Positions 18,732-27,546 of a stretch of 64,000 nucleotides of DNA are shown one piece after another. Source of the stretch: Brevibacillus choshinensis (GTDB lineage Bacteria; Bacillota; Bacilli; Brevibacillales; Brevibacillaceae); assembly GCF_001420695.1 (NCBI RefSeq), contig NZ_LJJB01000010.1, positions 1,044,131 to 1,108,130 of the forward strand, read 5' to 3'. The notes under the pieces are model-generated. The model was not told where the DNA came from. It searched no databases and saw nothing but the letters and a program-made list of their open reading frames with translations. A program made the position numbers and the translations under genes. The first letter of the stretch is position 1; every line of letters begins with the position of its first letter.

Positions 18732-19208
18732 TTACTTCTTTTTCGCTAGTTCAAAATACTGCCCAAATTCTTTGTCGCATCCCTTTAACTGATACCCGAT
18801 TTGACCATTCTTCTCTTGTTTTTCCTCGATCCCTTCACACTTGGTGACTTGGCGACTTCTATTATTCCCGCCATAAGCATCCATCGAGTCGTCGTAGGTA
18901 TACTCGATTCCTTTTCCATCGTAGACCAATTCATCAAAAATAGGATCGCCTTCTGTCGTATAGCTCGTGATGCGCACTTGGTCTGCATTTTGTTGGTCGA
19001 CGTTTTTGATGAACTGCTCCCATCTTTCCCAATTGGAAATCTTGCCGTGCAGGTTGACGACATCCCCATTTTTGATGGCCTGCTCAGAGCGATAGGGCTT
19101 CGTCAGCTCTGGAAATGCCGACTGTATTTCATCCGTTCCTGGCTGCTCTTCCGTTCCGCAGGCAGCCAGAAAACAAACGGCTACCACTAGCATGGACATT
19201 CTCTTCAT
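18732..19208 (-). CDS. DUF4362 lipoprotein
   Basis: 158 residues from ATG 19208; AAAGGAG is 12 bases upstream, a little far. The signal peptide ends in a lipobox (VAVCFLAACG), giving a lipidated Cys. The body matches the DUF4362 pattern: NGDVVNLHGKISN, then RITSYTTEGDPIFDELVYDG, YTYDDSMDAYGG, and a final Cys pair region (CEG ... LKGCD). Function unknown; it should sit on the outer face of the membrane. Single gene between two terminators. Confidence 0.85.
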   Translation of the reverse strand: MKRMSMLVVAVCFLAACGTEEQPGTDEIQSAFPELTKPYRSEQAIKNGDVVNLHGKISNWERWEQFIKNVDQQNADQVRITSYTTEGDPIFDELVYDGKGIEYTYDDSMDAYGGNNRSRQVTKCEGIEEKQEKNGQIGYQLKGCDKEFGQYFELAKKK

Positions 19209-19306
19209 CAGCGTGTTTCGCTCCTTTACCTCTTTGCATCGTATATCGTGTATACGAACTGGTTTCTCCATTCGTTTCGAAGCATCGTGATTTGAATCAA
19301 ATAGAA

Positions 19307-19353
19307 AAAAGCCAATCCCCCATGAGCCGTTGCGCCCATGAGTGATTGGCTTT
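19307..19353. terminator. Stem-loop, probably bidirectional terminator
   Basis: Arms AAAAGCCAATC / GATTGGCTTT with A- and T-rich flanks on both strands. It separates the small leftward gene from the lipoprotein gene. Confidence 0.65.
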
Positions 19354-19387
19354 CAAAAAAAGGACCTTCTATGAATTCCAGACTACA

Positions 19388-19594
19388 CTAATATCTACGG
19401 CGTCGGCAGCATTCCGGCGGACAGTTCCTACAGTGGTCAGGACACCTAAATCTTCTTATTCGATAACGCCCTTGGCCTGATTCTGGTGGAGGATATCCCG
19501 GCCTTTGCGATGGAGAATAAGAAGATGGATAATAGGCAGATTGGTTGTAAGACGAAGACTGGGATGACGACCAATTCGAACTCGGATAATACAT
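19388..19594 (-). CDS. Small Tyr/Ser/Pro-rich protein with Arg/Cys tail, possible spore-coat protein
   Basis: 68 residues from ATG 19594 with AAGAGGG 7 bases upstream. The first half is low complexity (MYYPSSNWSSSQSSSYNQ, YYPSSYSPSQ). The end is basic and Cys-rich (RCPDHCRNCPPECCRRRRY). I do not recognise the family. Tyr- and Cys-rich small proteins of this style are common in spore coats, where they become cross-linked, so that is the best guess. No membrane segment. It stands alone with its own ribosome site. Confidence 0.6.
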   Translation of the reverse strand: MYYPSSNWSSSQSSSYNQSAYYPSSYSPSQRPGYPPPESGQGRYRIRRFRCPDHCRNCPPECCRRRRY

Positions 19595-19797
19595 GCTGTC
19601 GCCCTCTTTCCTTTTAAAATTTGGATGACTATATGTGTATATGCAGGGGAGCATTTACCCGCATAGACCAGTAACCATCCAAGAGAGCAAAATAAGGTAG
19701 CTACCTATGCCAATTTTCGTTATGACCAAACTATGCATATCCAAAATTACATGTTTTCGTTATATTATTGAAAAAAACAAGCAGGGAGAGGCTTGAT

Positions 19798-20370
19798 ATG
19801 TCCGCACAAGAACAAGCTCAAAAACCAGTACGTTTTCTCGAAGGGGAACGCGTCTATTTGCGTCCTATTGGATTGGATGATACGGATTGGTATTTCCGTT
19901 CTTTATACAGCCGGGAGGGACGTAGACTAACAGGTACGCAAAAGCATTACTCACGTGAGCAAATCCAGCAGTACATCGAGAGCAAGGCACAGGATTCCTC
20001 CAGTGTGCTGCTGCTCATCGCGCAACGGGACAACGACCAAGTGATCGGAGATATTCAGATCGGCGGCATCGACACCTTTAACCGGAATGCCTTCATCCGC
20101 ATTTCAATCGATCAGCAGGGTCATCAAGGAAAAGGATTTGGTAGTGAAGCAATGCGCCTCATGCTGGGCTACGGATTTGGCATTCTTAATCTACATCGGA
20201 TTGAGCTAAATGTCTTTGCCTACAACGAGCGTGCGATCCATACGTATGAAAAGCTCGGATTTCAGCGGGAAGGTGTGCAGCGCCAAGCCCTCTTCTACAA
20301 TCACACCTATCACGACTCTATTCTCATGTCGATGCTGGCAGAAGAATATCGAGCGAAGTACCTCGGGTAA
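19798..20370 (+). CDS. GNAT family N-acetyltransferase
   Basis: 190 residues from ATG 19798, chosen for GGGAGAGG 6 bases upstream over an upstream TTG. The fold is the RimJ/SpeG-like acetyltransferase: strand 1 ERVYLRPIGLDDTDWYF, acetyl-CoA loop IDQQGHQGKGFGSEAMRLML (Q/R-x-x-G-x-G/A type), and the late motif HRIELNVFAYNERAIHTYEK-LGF. The acceptor could be a protein N-terminus, polyamine or small amine; sequence does not decide. Confidence 0.92.
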   Translation: MSAQEQAQKPVRFLEGERVYLRPIGLDDTDWYFRSLYSREGRRLTGTQKHYSREQIQQYIESKAQDSSSVLLLIAQRDNDQVIGDIQIGGIDTFNRNAFIRISIDQQGHQGKGFGSEAMRLMLGYGFGILNLHRIELNVFAYNERAIHTYEKLGFQREGVQRQALFYNHTYHDSILMSMLAEEYRAKYLG

Positions 20371-20423
20371 AAGAAAAAAGGGTCAGGATTGCTGACTCGA
20401 TAGACGAAAGAGGCAGCGTGCAG

Positions 20424-21755
20424 ATGACAATCAAATCAGCACTGGAAGAATACTTGAAATGCTACGAGGAACGTGGATATTTTAGCGGTTCCCTGCTCAT
20501 TGCCCGAAACAAGGAAATCCTCCTACAAAAAGCAATAGGCTACGCTAACCTCGAACACAATGCACCAAACACAACCAAAACGAAATTTCGAATCGGCTCC
20601 ATCACAAAGAGCTTTACAGCTATGGCCATTCTACTACTCTGCCAAAAAGGTGTCCTGCATCTGGAAGATCCGATCAACCTCCACTTGGATGGTCTGGCCT
20701 CTGGGGATAAAGTGACCATTCATCACCTGCTCACCCATACTTCAGGAATCCCGAACTTTACGAGTTTTCCGGATTATTGGTCGACCACCATGAGAATGCC
20801 GTCGACGCTGCCCGAGATCATCCGATCCTTTGCTCAACTTCCCTTAGACTTTACACCTGGCACTCGCTATCACTACTCGAATTCCGGTTACATCCTGCTG
20901 ACAGCCATCATCGAGAAAGCTTCATGCACTTCCTACGCAAACTATCTGCGGGAAAATATCTGGGCTCCTTTAGGAATGGTAGACACGGGATGCGAGGAGC
21001 ATCGCTCCGTGATCAAAGGACTGGCGACTGGATACACCGCCTGGGAAGAGATCATCCATTCAGAGTACATGGATATGACCATCCCCCGCGGTGCCTACGG
21101 AATGTATTCTACGGTAGAGGACTTGTGGAAATGGGATCAAGCGTTATACACAGAAAAGCTCATCGATGCGGAGTGGTTAGCCAAAATGTTTGAGCCTTAC
21201 CAGTTCGGTTACGGCTACGGATGGGCCGTCGACCAACAGGCTGGAAAAAAGGTTATCAGCCATTTTGGAGACATAAACGGATTTCATAGTGACATGTACC
21301 GCATAGTGGATGATCAGCTGGTCGTCATCGCGTTAAGCAACGTAAACCTAACGCCCGTTACGAAATTGACGAGGGATTTGGTCAAAATCACAGCTGGGGA
21401 AGAGCTTCATCAACCCCTTTCATTGATCAGCAGCTTCATGAAAGAAACTCCTGAGGCGATCAATCGCAGCGTCGGTACTTATGTAGACAGCAAAGATGAG
21501 AGGATGAAGGTGGAAATCACAGAAGAGCCCCACGGTATCTTTGTTACTCATCCCAAAATGTACGGAGTCCCTTACAAATTCCGGTTGCATCTCGTCGCTC
21601 AGTCTGAGGAATCAATCGAATGGATCACGGGTATTGTGTACGAAACCTTCAAGGTGCACCTCCAAGCAGATCAAAGCATTCGCAAGCTTACCTTCACAGA
21701 CGAGTATGGAAAGGTATATAGACTTACGCTTTCTGCCACAGCAAAAAGGAGCTGA
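20424..21755 (+). CDS. Serine hydrolase of the beta-lactamase (class C)/PBP4* family
   Basis: 443 residues from ATG 20424 (AAAGAGG 10 bases upstream); a GTG at 20418 is possible but only 4 bases from the site. The catalytic SxxK is S59-I-T-K62 (GSITKSFTAM), and the second motif is Y151-S-N153 (HYSNSGYIL). A GHFGD-like third motif appears as ISHFGDINGFH. No signal peptide is seen, so it may act in the cytoplasm or leave by another route. A C-terminal lipocalin-like domain (from about 345) follows the hydrolase. Substrate probably a small ester or D-amino acid peptide. Confidence 0.88.
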   Translation: MTIKSALEEYLKCYEERGYFSGSLLIARNKEILLQKAIGYANLEHNAPNTTKTKFRIGSITKSFTAMAILLLCQKGVLHLEDPINLHLDGLASGDKVTIHHLLTHTSGIPNFTSFPDYWSTTMRMPSTLPEIIRSFAQLPLDFTPGTRYHYSNSGYILLTAIIEKASCTSYANYLRENIWAPLGMVDTGCEEHRSVIKGLATGYTAWEEIIHSEYMDMTIPRGAYGMYSTVEDLWKWDQALYTEKLIDAEWLAKMFEPYQFGYGYGWAVDQQAGKKVISHFGDINGFHSDMYRIVDDQLVVIALSNVNLTPVTKLTRDLVKITAGEELHQPLSLISSFMKETPEAINRSVGTYVDSKDERMKVEITEEPHGIFVTHPKMYGVPYKFRLHLVAQSEESIEWITGIVYETFKVHLQADQSIRKLTFTDEYGKVYRLTLSATAKRS

Positions 21756-21773
21756 TCGATTTCAGCTCCTTTT
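21744..21773. terminator. Terminator overlapping the hydrolase stop
   Basis: Perfect 12-base arms AAAAGGAGCTGA / TCAGCTCCTTTT with a T-run. The stop codon TGA is inside the first arm. It also ends against the convergent mrfB gene. Confidence 0.9.
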
Positions 21774-21774
21774 T

Positions 21775-23115
21775 TCAGATCATTCCACGCCTATCTTCCT
21801 TTGCTTCGAGGCGCTCTATCCGTTTTTGATAGGCAAGTGCTTCTGCCTTTGAGCGATTGCGCAGCAAGCTCCCCCGCTTCTTCCACTGCTCATAAGCATG
21901 ACGAGTGTAGTGCAACGCCTTTTCCCAGTCCTTGAGTTGGTGCTCACATAGCTTTGCCGCCTCGATATAGACTTCTTCCGGCACGTAACCAGGTGACTTC
22001 ATGCACGATTCCCATACCTGCAGAGCACGCTGCCAGTCTTTCTTCTTTTTGTACAGATGTCCGACCGCTAGCTTGGCCCGGGCGCTCCACGGTTGGTCAC
22101 TGCGGGCAACCGTCTGATACGCCTGCATCGCCGTTTCTCCATCCCCGAGCGCTTCGTACCACCGTGCGATTTCATAGCGTTCTGCCTGCGACACCTCTTC
22201 GCGCTCATACGCAAGCAACAGGCGGGACACATGAATGTAAAGGGTGATCAGTGACAGCACGTCGATTTCATTGTGCCGCAGCACACCCTCGATCACGTCC
22301 GGGTCCTTGGAATGGAGGAAATCGAAATAGCGGACAGGAGCCAAATACCCTGGCAAATCATCTTGCCGATAGACATCCAGCTTTTCCTGCTCGATAATTG
22401 CCAGACGGCACGACTCCAGCTCGTCTTTCCACAATCTTCTCGCGCCGTGAAGCAAATCCAGATGACCAAACGTCGGCAACGCCTGCACCTGATCCCGGAT
22501 CAACGTATGCCGGGTCCGCACCTGTGGCCAGTCAAACGACTTGCCGTTAAAAGTAACCAGGTGGGACGACTGCTTCGCTTGCTCCAAAAAGGAATGGTAC
22601 AGCGTCACTTCCGCGTGAGGAGCCGGCAAAAAATGCTGGCGAACCACTACTTCCTCTCCCTCGACACGACTGTAACCCAAAAGAAAGACGGTGTTGCCTG
22701 CTCCCCCAGACAAGCCGGTCGTCTCCGTGTCAAAAAACAGCAGGTCTTCCGCCCGCCTCCCTGCAGCTGACAACGGATGCTGCCTGCCGGACGCCTCCCA
22801 AGCAGCGATCGTGTCGTGCAGCTGGGCAAAGGCGTACGCTCCATGCTGCTGACGGAGCGGGTAGCGGACTTCGCGGATCATCACGTGCTCATCTTCCCAA
22901 ATGAATGGAGTGGCCTGCATGCTCTGCCACCTGTCTGCAAAAGGAATGTCAGGCTGCACGACTTCATCGGTGGCTCCATTTGCGCTGGTCGCTACATGTG
23001 CCGTTACAGTCGTCGCTTCCGATAACTCCGCTGATTCCTGTGCCAGTTCTTGGCTCTTGTCCGTTTCCTTGACGAGATGTCCCTTCATCCGTTGCAGCTT
23101 GGATTTAAGAGACAT
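21775..23115 (-). CDS. mrfB: MrfB (YprB) RNase H-like exonuclease with TPR tail
   Basis: 446 residues from ATG 23115 (AAGGAGG 8 bases upstream; an in-frame GTG is only 2 bases from it). The RNase H/DEDD exonuclease fold shows LLFFDTETTGLSGGAGNTVF (first D and E), then HLVTFNGKSFDWPQVRTR, and the final RHNEIDVLSL. Tetratricopeptide-like helices follow (about 285-430). In Bacillus subtilis this protein works with the MrfA helicase in mitomycin-type adduct repair, which is established for that organism. It overlaps mrfA by 11 nt. Confidence 0.93.
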   Translation of the reverse strand: MSLKSKLQRMKGHLVKETDKSQELAQESAELSEATTVTAHVATSANGATDEVVQPDIPFADRWQSMQATPFIWEDEHVMIREVRYPLRQQHGAYAFAQLHDTIAAWEASGRQHPLSAAGRRAEDLLFFDTETTGLSGGAGNTVFLLGYSRVEGEEVVVRQHFLPAPHAEVTLYHSFLEQAKQSSHLVTFNGKSFDWPQVRTRHTLIRDQVQALPTFGHLDLLHGARRLWKDELESCRLAIIEQEKLDVYRQDDLPGYLAPVRYFDFLHSKDPDVIEGVLRHNEIDVLSLITLYIHVSRLLLAYEREEVSQAERYEIARWYEALGDGETAMQAYQTVARSDQPWSARAKLAVGHLYKKKKDWQRALQVWESCMKSPGYVPEEVYIEAAKLCEHQLKDWEKALHYTRHAYEQWKKRGSLLRNRSKAEALAYQKRIERLEAKEDRRGMI

Positions 23116-25387
23116 ACGCACTTCCTCCTTGGGCGACCCGAAGCAGCGTCATAGCTAGCTCCTTGGTACCGTCATCCGTTGCTCCCACACAAGATGGACA
23201 GCCTGATTCGCATGGACATGAAGTAATCATCCGCTCGGCCTGAGTGAGAATTGTCTCCATGTCTTTGTACACCTGCTCGGAAAGGCCGATACCACCTGGA
23301 TAGCGGTCGTACAAAAAAATCGTAGGTTCTTGGGAATGAACGGCCTTGCGCTGCGGAATGACGTGCAAATCCATCGGGTCGCACATGACGAACAGCGGCG
23401 CCACGTGCTGGAGCACATGAGCCAGACCAACCAGCCCACGCTCCACATCCTCCGTGCCGATTTCCTCTAGCAGCGTATCCGAAAAGCCAATCCACGCGGC
23501 ATTTGTATGCAGCTCTTCCTCTGGCAAATGAATCGGGCCCGATCCGATATTTTCATGCGTCTCAAATTTGATTTTCTTAAAAATGGTCGCCATCGCATGG
23601 ACCGACACTTCCCCGTAGGCAAAAGCGCTCTGTCCTTCGCGGCGGTACTGGTCCTGCTCCAATACTTTCAGCTGAACGGCCAGATTGGCATCGGTGTAGT
23701 AGTCGACAGCGACTTCCCGGACGTACGCCTTCTTTTCCTCGTAATCGAGCTTTTCGACTTGATACTGCGTCCCTTGATGCAAGTAGATGGCTTCGTCGTG
23801 CAACAGCGTCATCGAACTGAATCGGTCCATTTCCCCGATGACTCGCTCATTTCCCCGTTCGCTAATGTCGATGATCACTACGTTTTCCTGTGAGGCTGAC
23901 CGCAGACTGATGTTGTGTGCCGGGAACGAGTCGTTCATCCAAAACCATTTGCCTTTGGAATGATGCAGCACTTGCTCCTCCGTCAAAAACTCCAGAATCT
24001 CCACGATCTCCGCACGCCCAAACAGATCCCCCTCGCGAAACGGCAGTTCGTAGGCCGCACACTTCAGATGATCGACGAGAATGATCAGATTGTCCGGATT
24101 GATGCGTGCTGTCTCCGGACTACGGTCAAAAAAGTACTCCGGGTGCGAAATGACGTACTGATCGAGTGGTGTGGAGCTGCCGACCATGACGACGACTGAC
24201 TCTCCTTGACGTCTACCTGCCCGTCCCGCCTGCTGCCATGTACTGGCAACCGAGCCTGGATACCCAGTAATGACACACGCTTGCAGTTGTCCGATATCTA
24301 CTCCCAGCTCCAGCGCATTCGTGCTGACGACACCCATGATGTCACCGTTGCGCAAGCCCCGCTCGATTTCCCTCCGCTGGCTGGGCAAATAACCTCCACG
24401 ATAGCCTTGGATCGTCTTGGGTCCGAGCTTGCGCTTGATCAGCTCCTGTAGGTACGTGAGCAAAATTTCGACGCGGACACGGCTGCGAGCAAACAGAATG
24501 GTCTGAATGCCATTGACGAGAAATTGCTCCGTGATGTCGCGCGCCTCCAAGGTAGCACTTCGTCTGATGTTCAACTGCAGGTTGACCACCGGAGGATTGT
24601 AGAACAGAAAATGCTTGATCCCCGCAGGCGCGCCGTTGTTGTCCACAAGCTCCATCTGTTCTTCTGTCAAAAGCTCAGCGAGTTCTTTTGGATTGGCGAT
24701 CGTAGCTGACGTGCAAATAAATTGCGGATGACTTCCGTAAAAAGCGCAAATCCGTTTTAACCTGCGAATGACATTTGCGACGTGGCTGCCGAACACGCCG
24801 CGATATGTATGTAGCTCGTCAATGACGACGTATTTAAGATGCTCGAAAAAGGATACCCACTTGGTGTGGTGAGGCAAAATGGCGGAGTGCAGCATGTCCG
24901 GGTTGGTAATGACGATGTTGCCTGCCTTACGCACCATTTGCCGGATGTTGGCGGGTGTGTCCCCATCGTACGTCTCTGATTTGATGGACAACCCCATCTC
25001 CGTAATCAGCTCGTGGAGCTCGCTTTTTTGGTCCTGTGCCAGTGCTTTGGTCGGGAACAAATAGAGCGCACGCGCCTGTGAATCTTCCGACAAGGTCTGG
25101 ATGATCGGCAGGTGGTAGCACATGCTTTTTCCCGAAGCCGTCGGAGTCACGGCTACGATGTTTTTCCCTTCGCGCACATGGCGAAAGGATGTTTCTTGAT
25201 GCGTATATAAAGAAGTAATTCCTCTCTTTTCGAGGGCTTCCCGGATTCGTACATCCAGCTGGCTCGGGAACGAAACTGTTTTGGCTTCTCGCGCAGGTAT
25301 CGTTCTCCAGTGCGCAATATTGGACAAGAATCGCTCGTCCTGTCTAAAGCTTTCGAGGATCTCGGTCATGCTTTTTTTCATTTTCAT
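23105..25387 (-). CDS. mrfA: MrfA (YprA) DEAD/DEAH-type DNA helicase
   Basis: 760 residues from ATG 25387 with AAGGTG 7 bases upstream. Superfamily 2 motifs are visible: TPTASGKSMCYHLP (I), VVIDELHTYRGVFG (II, DELH), TSATIANP (III), NALELGVDIGQL (V) and QQAGRAGRR (VI). The C-terminus has the four-cysteine zinc site CPCESGCPSC of the MZB/DUF1998 region. In B. subtilis MrfA with MrfB repairs mitomycin C lesions independently of UvrABC. Its promoter here carries a LexA-like box (25416-25429). Confidence 0.95.
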   Translation of the reverse strand: MKMKKSMTEILESFRQDERFLSNIAHWRTIPAREAKTVSFPSQLDVRIREALEKRGITSLYTHQETSFRHVREGKNIVAVTPTASGKSMCYHLPIIQTLSEDSQARALYLFPTKALAQDQKSELHELITEMGLSIKSETYDGDTPANIRQMVRKAGNIVITNPDMLHSAILPHHTKWVSFFEHLKYVVIDELHTYRGVFGSHVANVIRRLKRICAFYGSHPQFICTSATIANPKELAELLTEEQMELVDNNGAPAGIKHFLFYNPPVVNLQLNIRRSATLEARDITEQFLVNGIQTILFARSRVRVEILLTYLQELIKRKLGPKTIQGYRGGYLPSQRREIERGLRNGDIMGVVSTNALELGVDIGQLQACVITGYPGSVASTWQQAGRAGRRQGESVVVMVGSSTPLDQYVISHPEYFFDRSPETARINPDNLIILVDHLKCAAYELPFREGDLFGRAEIVEILEFLTEEQVLHHSKGKWFWMNDSFPAHNISLRSASQENVVIIDISERGNERVIGEMDRFSSMTLLHDEAIYLHQGTQYQVEKLDYEEKKAYVREVAVDYYTDANLAVQLKVLEQDQYRREGQSAFAYGEVSVHAMATIFKKIKFETHENIGSGPIHLPEEELHTNAAWIGFSDTLLEEIGTEDVERGLVGLAHVLQHVAPLFVMCDPMDLHVIPQRKAVHSQEPTIFLYDRYPGGIGLSEQVYKDMETILTQAERMITSCPCESGCPSCVGATDDGTKELAMTLLRVAQGGSAYVS

Positions 25388-25409
25388 CGACGTCACCTTC
25401 TTTGATTCA

Positions 25410-25438
25410 ATTTTACGAATGGATGTTCGCGATGTAAA
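25410..25438 (-). promoter_or_regulatory. mrfAB promoter with LexA (SOS) box in the spacer
   Basis: On the minus strand: -35 TTTACA (25433-25438), 17-base spacer, -10 TAAAAT (25410-25415). The spacer contains, read on the plus strand, CGAATGGATGTTCG (25416-25429). This matches the Bacillus LexA consensus CGAACRNRYGTTYG at 13 of 14 positions, so LexA would block RNA polymerase. Confidence 0.75.
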
Positions 25439-25497
25439 TGAATTGTTTTTTTCCAGTATGCACTTTCGTAATCATTCATTCTAGATAAACCACGTTT

Positions 25498-25630
25498 CGG
25501 GAAGACCCGGAATGATTTCGGCAGCGGCGAGAGCTATGGCTCTGCTCAATGAAGAAAGTCAGTCACTGATTGTTCTTCACAAACAAAAGCATTCTGATCG
25601 CACAAAGGCGTGGTCAGAATGCTTTTTTGT
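25498..25630 (+). ncRNA. Candidate structured leader or small RNA upstream of the MarR gene
   Basis: Four successive stem-loops on the plus strand: CGGG/CCCG (25498-25509), AGAGC/GCTCT (25527-25545), GAAGAA/TTCTTC (25551-25578) and a strong terminator (25585-25626). No plus-strand gene precedes it, so the terminator must end an RNA that begins in this gap. No known riboswitch core recognised. A 58-codon frame (25511-25687) with no ribosome site runs through it. Confidence 0.45.
25585..25626. terminator. Strong stem-loop terminator without an upstream gene
   Basis: Perfect 13-base arms AAAAGCATTCTGA / TCAGAATGCTTTT followed by T residues. It is 43 bases before the MarR start codon, a position that would suit an attenuator. 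Confidence 0.75.
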
Positions 25631-25668
25631 ACAGTCATTTGTTATAATGAAAAAGGGTGATATATGCT

Positions 25669-26106
25669 ATGAACGATTTGCTTAAATATGCTTTTCGGAT
25701 TCGCACTGCCATGAATAAAATGCAACGAGATATTTCTATAGAAATGCAAAAACAATACGGTGTAGATCTGACTAGGCCCCAATGTTACCTGCTCTCACTC
25801 ATCTCCAATGAAGAGCCGTGCAAAATTACGAGTCTGGCTCAAAAACTGGGAGTGCGACCGAGCACGATTTCCACCATGATTAATCGACTGGTCGAAGATG
25901 GCTACGTGTCCCGAGAGTACGGCCATAACGATCGCCGGAATGTGTTGGTATCGATTACTGAGCGCGGGAAAGAAGTACTCAAGAGAGATGTAGAAAATTA
26001 CGGCAAGGTATTGCAGCAATTCATCGGTTCCTTGGAGACGAGCGAATTGGAATCGTTTACGCGAACATTCGAAAAAATTTCCTGCATTCATGAAATGAAA
26101 GCATAA
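25669..26106 (+). CDS. MarR family transcriptional regulator
   Basis: 145 residues from ATG 25669 with AAAGGG about 9 bases upstream; a GTG at 25657 is too close to the site. The MarR winged helix is clear: PCKITSLAQKLGVRPSTIST (helix-turn-helix), MINRLVEDGYVSR, and the wing DRRNVLVSITERGKEVL. TTATAATG just upstream offers a -10 element. The target is not obvious; the next gene (Fe-alcohol dehydrogenase) is convergent. A terminator-like stem immediately upstream may attenuate it. Confidence 0.92.
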   Translation: MNDLLKYAFRIRTAMNKMQRDISIEMQKQYGVDLTRPQCYLLSLISNEEPCKITSLAQKLGVRPSTISTMINRLVEDGYVSREYGHNDRRNVLVSITERGKEVLKRDVENYGKVLQQFIGSLETSELESFTRTFEKISCIHEMKA

Positions 26107-26114
26107 AAGTGAAA

Positions 26115-26148
26115 GTCCCTTGCAGGACAGATAGCTGCTGCAGGGGAC
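26115..26148. other. Inverted repeat after the MarR gene
   Basis: Arms GTCCCTTGCAG / CTGCAGGGGAC with one mismatch, starting 8 bases past the MarR stop. It lacks a T-run, so it is a weak terminator or an mRNA-stabilising stem. The rest of the gap to 26240 shows nothing clear. Confidence 0.4.
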
Positions 26149-26240
26149 GCACGTTCAACCGGAATGAGTTGCTTACGACACAGGTCTCGTGGAATTTCAC
26201 GCGACCCATTTTTGCTGACTGTTTTTCTTTGTAGGTAAAC

Positions 26241-27401
26241 CTATGAACGGTACGCTTCCTCCAAGATAGCCAAGTAATCTTCAGCCGTAATGGTGCGGAC
26301 GTTGCTCGGGGTAGAGCCGTTTTTCATTGACAGCTCCACAATCCGTGGGAAATCCTCTTTCTTGATGCCAGGCAAGTCTTTTAGCTTGGGAATATTCAGA
26401 CTCTCGGTTAATGCGGCAATTCCTCCGATCAGCTTGTCGATGGCCTGATCGTCTGAATCTGCATCGACGGCAAATCCCATATAACGGGCTAAACGGGCAT
26501 GCATCGGCTTGTTTTCTGTCGCGTTGAACTTGAGTACATAGGGCAAGAACACCGAGTTGGCTACGCCATGCGGGGTATCGTACAGTCCTCCCAGTGCTTC
26601 CGCCAGGCAATGAACAGCTGCCACGTCGGCAGAACCAAAGCATAGCCCTGCCATCAGACTACCCTCCAGCATGGCATGACGCGCCTCTTCGTCTTGTCCA
26701 TTGGCATACACGGCTGGAAGTGCGGCCGCGATCGTTTGCATCGCTTTTGCTCCGAGTGCTTGGGAGATCGGGTTGGTCACCTTGCAGGTGTAGCCTTCGA
26801 TTGCGTGCACCAAAGCATCCACCCCTGTAGCCGCTGTAACAGCCGGTGGTACGCTATAGGTCAGTACCGGATCGAGCACAGCCAGCGTAGGGCGCAGGGC
26901 TGCGTGCTTCAACGTCATTTTCCGATGGGTGGTCTCTTCTGTGATAACCGCTGATCGAGTCACTTCGGAGCCTGTACCCGCCGTAGTCGGTACGCATACA
27001 ATCGGAGCGATGTTCGAATACGAGAGGCGACCGTCTGCATAATCAGCAGGTGTCCCACCATTCGGTCCGCACAGCGCGATCGTTTTGCCTGTATCCATCG
27101 CACTCCCTCCCCCGATGGCTACCACGACATCTGCGGCAACCTCGCGAAACAGTGCAGCTCCCTCCAGACATTCCGTATCCCGGGGATTTTGGCTGAGTCC
27201 ATCAAACAACGTCACGCGAAAGCCCGCTTCTTCTAACGCAGATTGAATGGGAGTCACCAATCCCGCACGAATAACGCCAGGGTCACTGACCAGCAGGATC
27301 GAAGTCCCCATTTCTAGTGAGTTCAACAGTTCCGGCAGCTCTTTCGTTTTTTCCTTCCCCATCTCGATGCGAGTCGAGCAAAAATAGCTGTATGCTTTCA
27401 T
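26241..27401 (-). CDS. Iron-containing alcohol dehydrogenase
   Basis: 386 residues, normal for family III alcohol dehydrogenases. I chose ATG 27401 because GGGGAGGAG lies 6 bases upstream; the frame upstream is hydrophobic chance sequence. NAD(P) binding is shown by VVVAIGGGSAMDTGK. The iron site is in TGVDALVHAIEGYTCK and in HCLAEALGGLYDTPHGVANSV. It oxidises alcohols or reduces aldehydes. The substrate is not predictable. A lone gene, convergent with the MarR gene and divergent from a VWA lipoprotein gene. Confidence 0.93.
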   Translation of the reverse strand: MKAYSYFCSTRIEMGKEKTKELPELLNSLEMGTSILLVSDPGVIRAGLVTPIQSALEEAGFRVTLFDGLSQNPRDTECLEGAALFREVAADVVVAIGGGSAMDTGKTIALCGPNGGTPADYADGRLSYSNIAPIVCVPTTAGTGSEVTRSAVITEETTHRKMTLKHAALRPTLAVLDPVLTYSVPPAVTAATGVDALVHAIEGYTCKVTNPISQALGAKAMQTIAAALPAVYANGQDEEARHAMLEGSLMAGLCFGSADVAAVHCLAEALGGLYDTPHGVANSVFLPYVLKFNATENKPMHARLARYMGFAVDADSDDQAIDKLIGGIAALTESLNIPKLKDLPGIKKEDFPRIVELSMKNGSTPSNVRTITAEDYLAILEEAYRS

Positions 27402-27546
27402 AGAATCTCCTCCCCACTTTCCTTCCATCATACAAGTGATAGAGTAGCCATTCCAGAACCTTCGTCTAAATAGTGAAAATTTTCGCACCTCACTTTGAAA
27501 CATTCCTTTTTTTTCCACGTCGGATAGGCAAAGGGGGTTTATAGAG

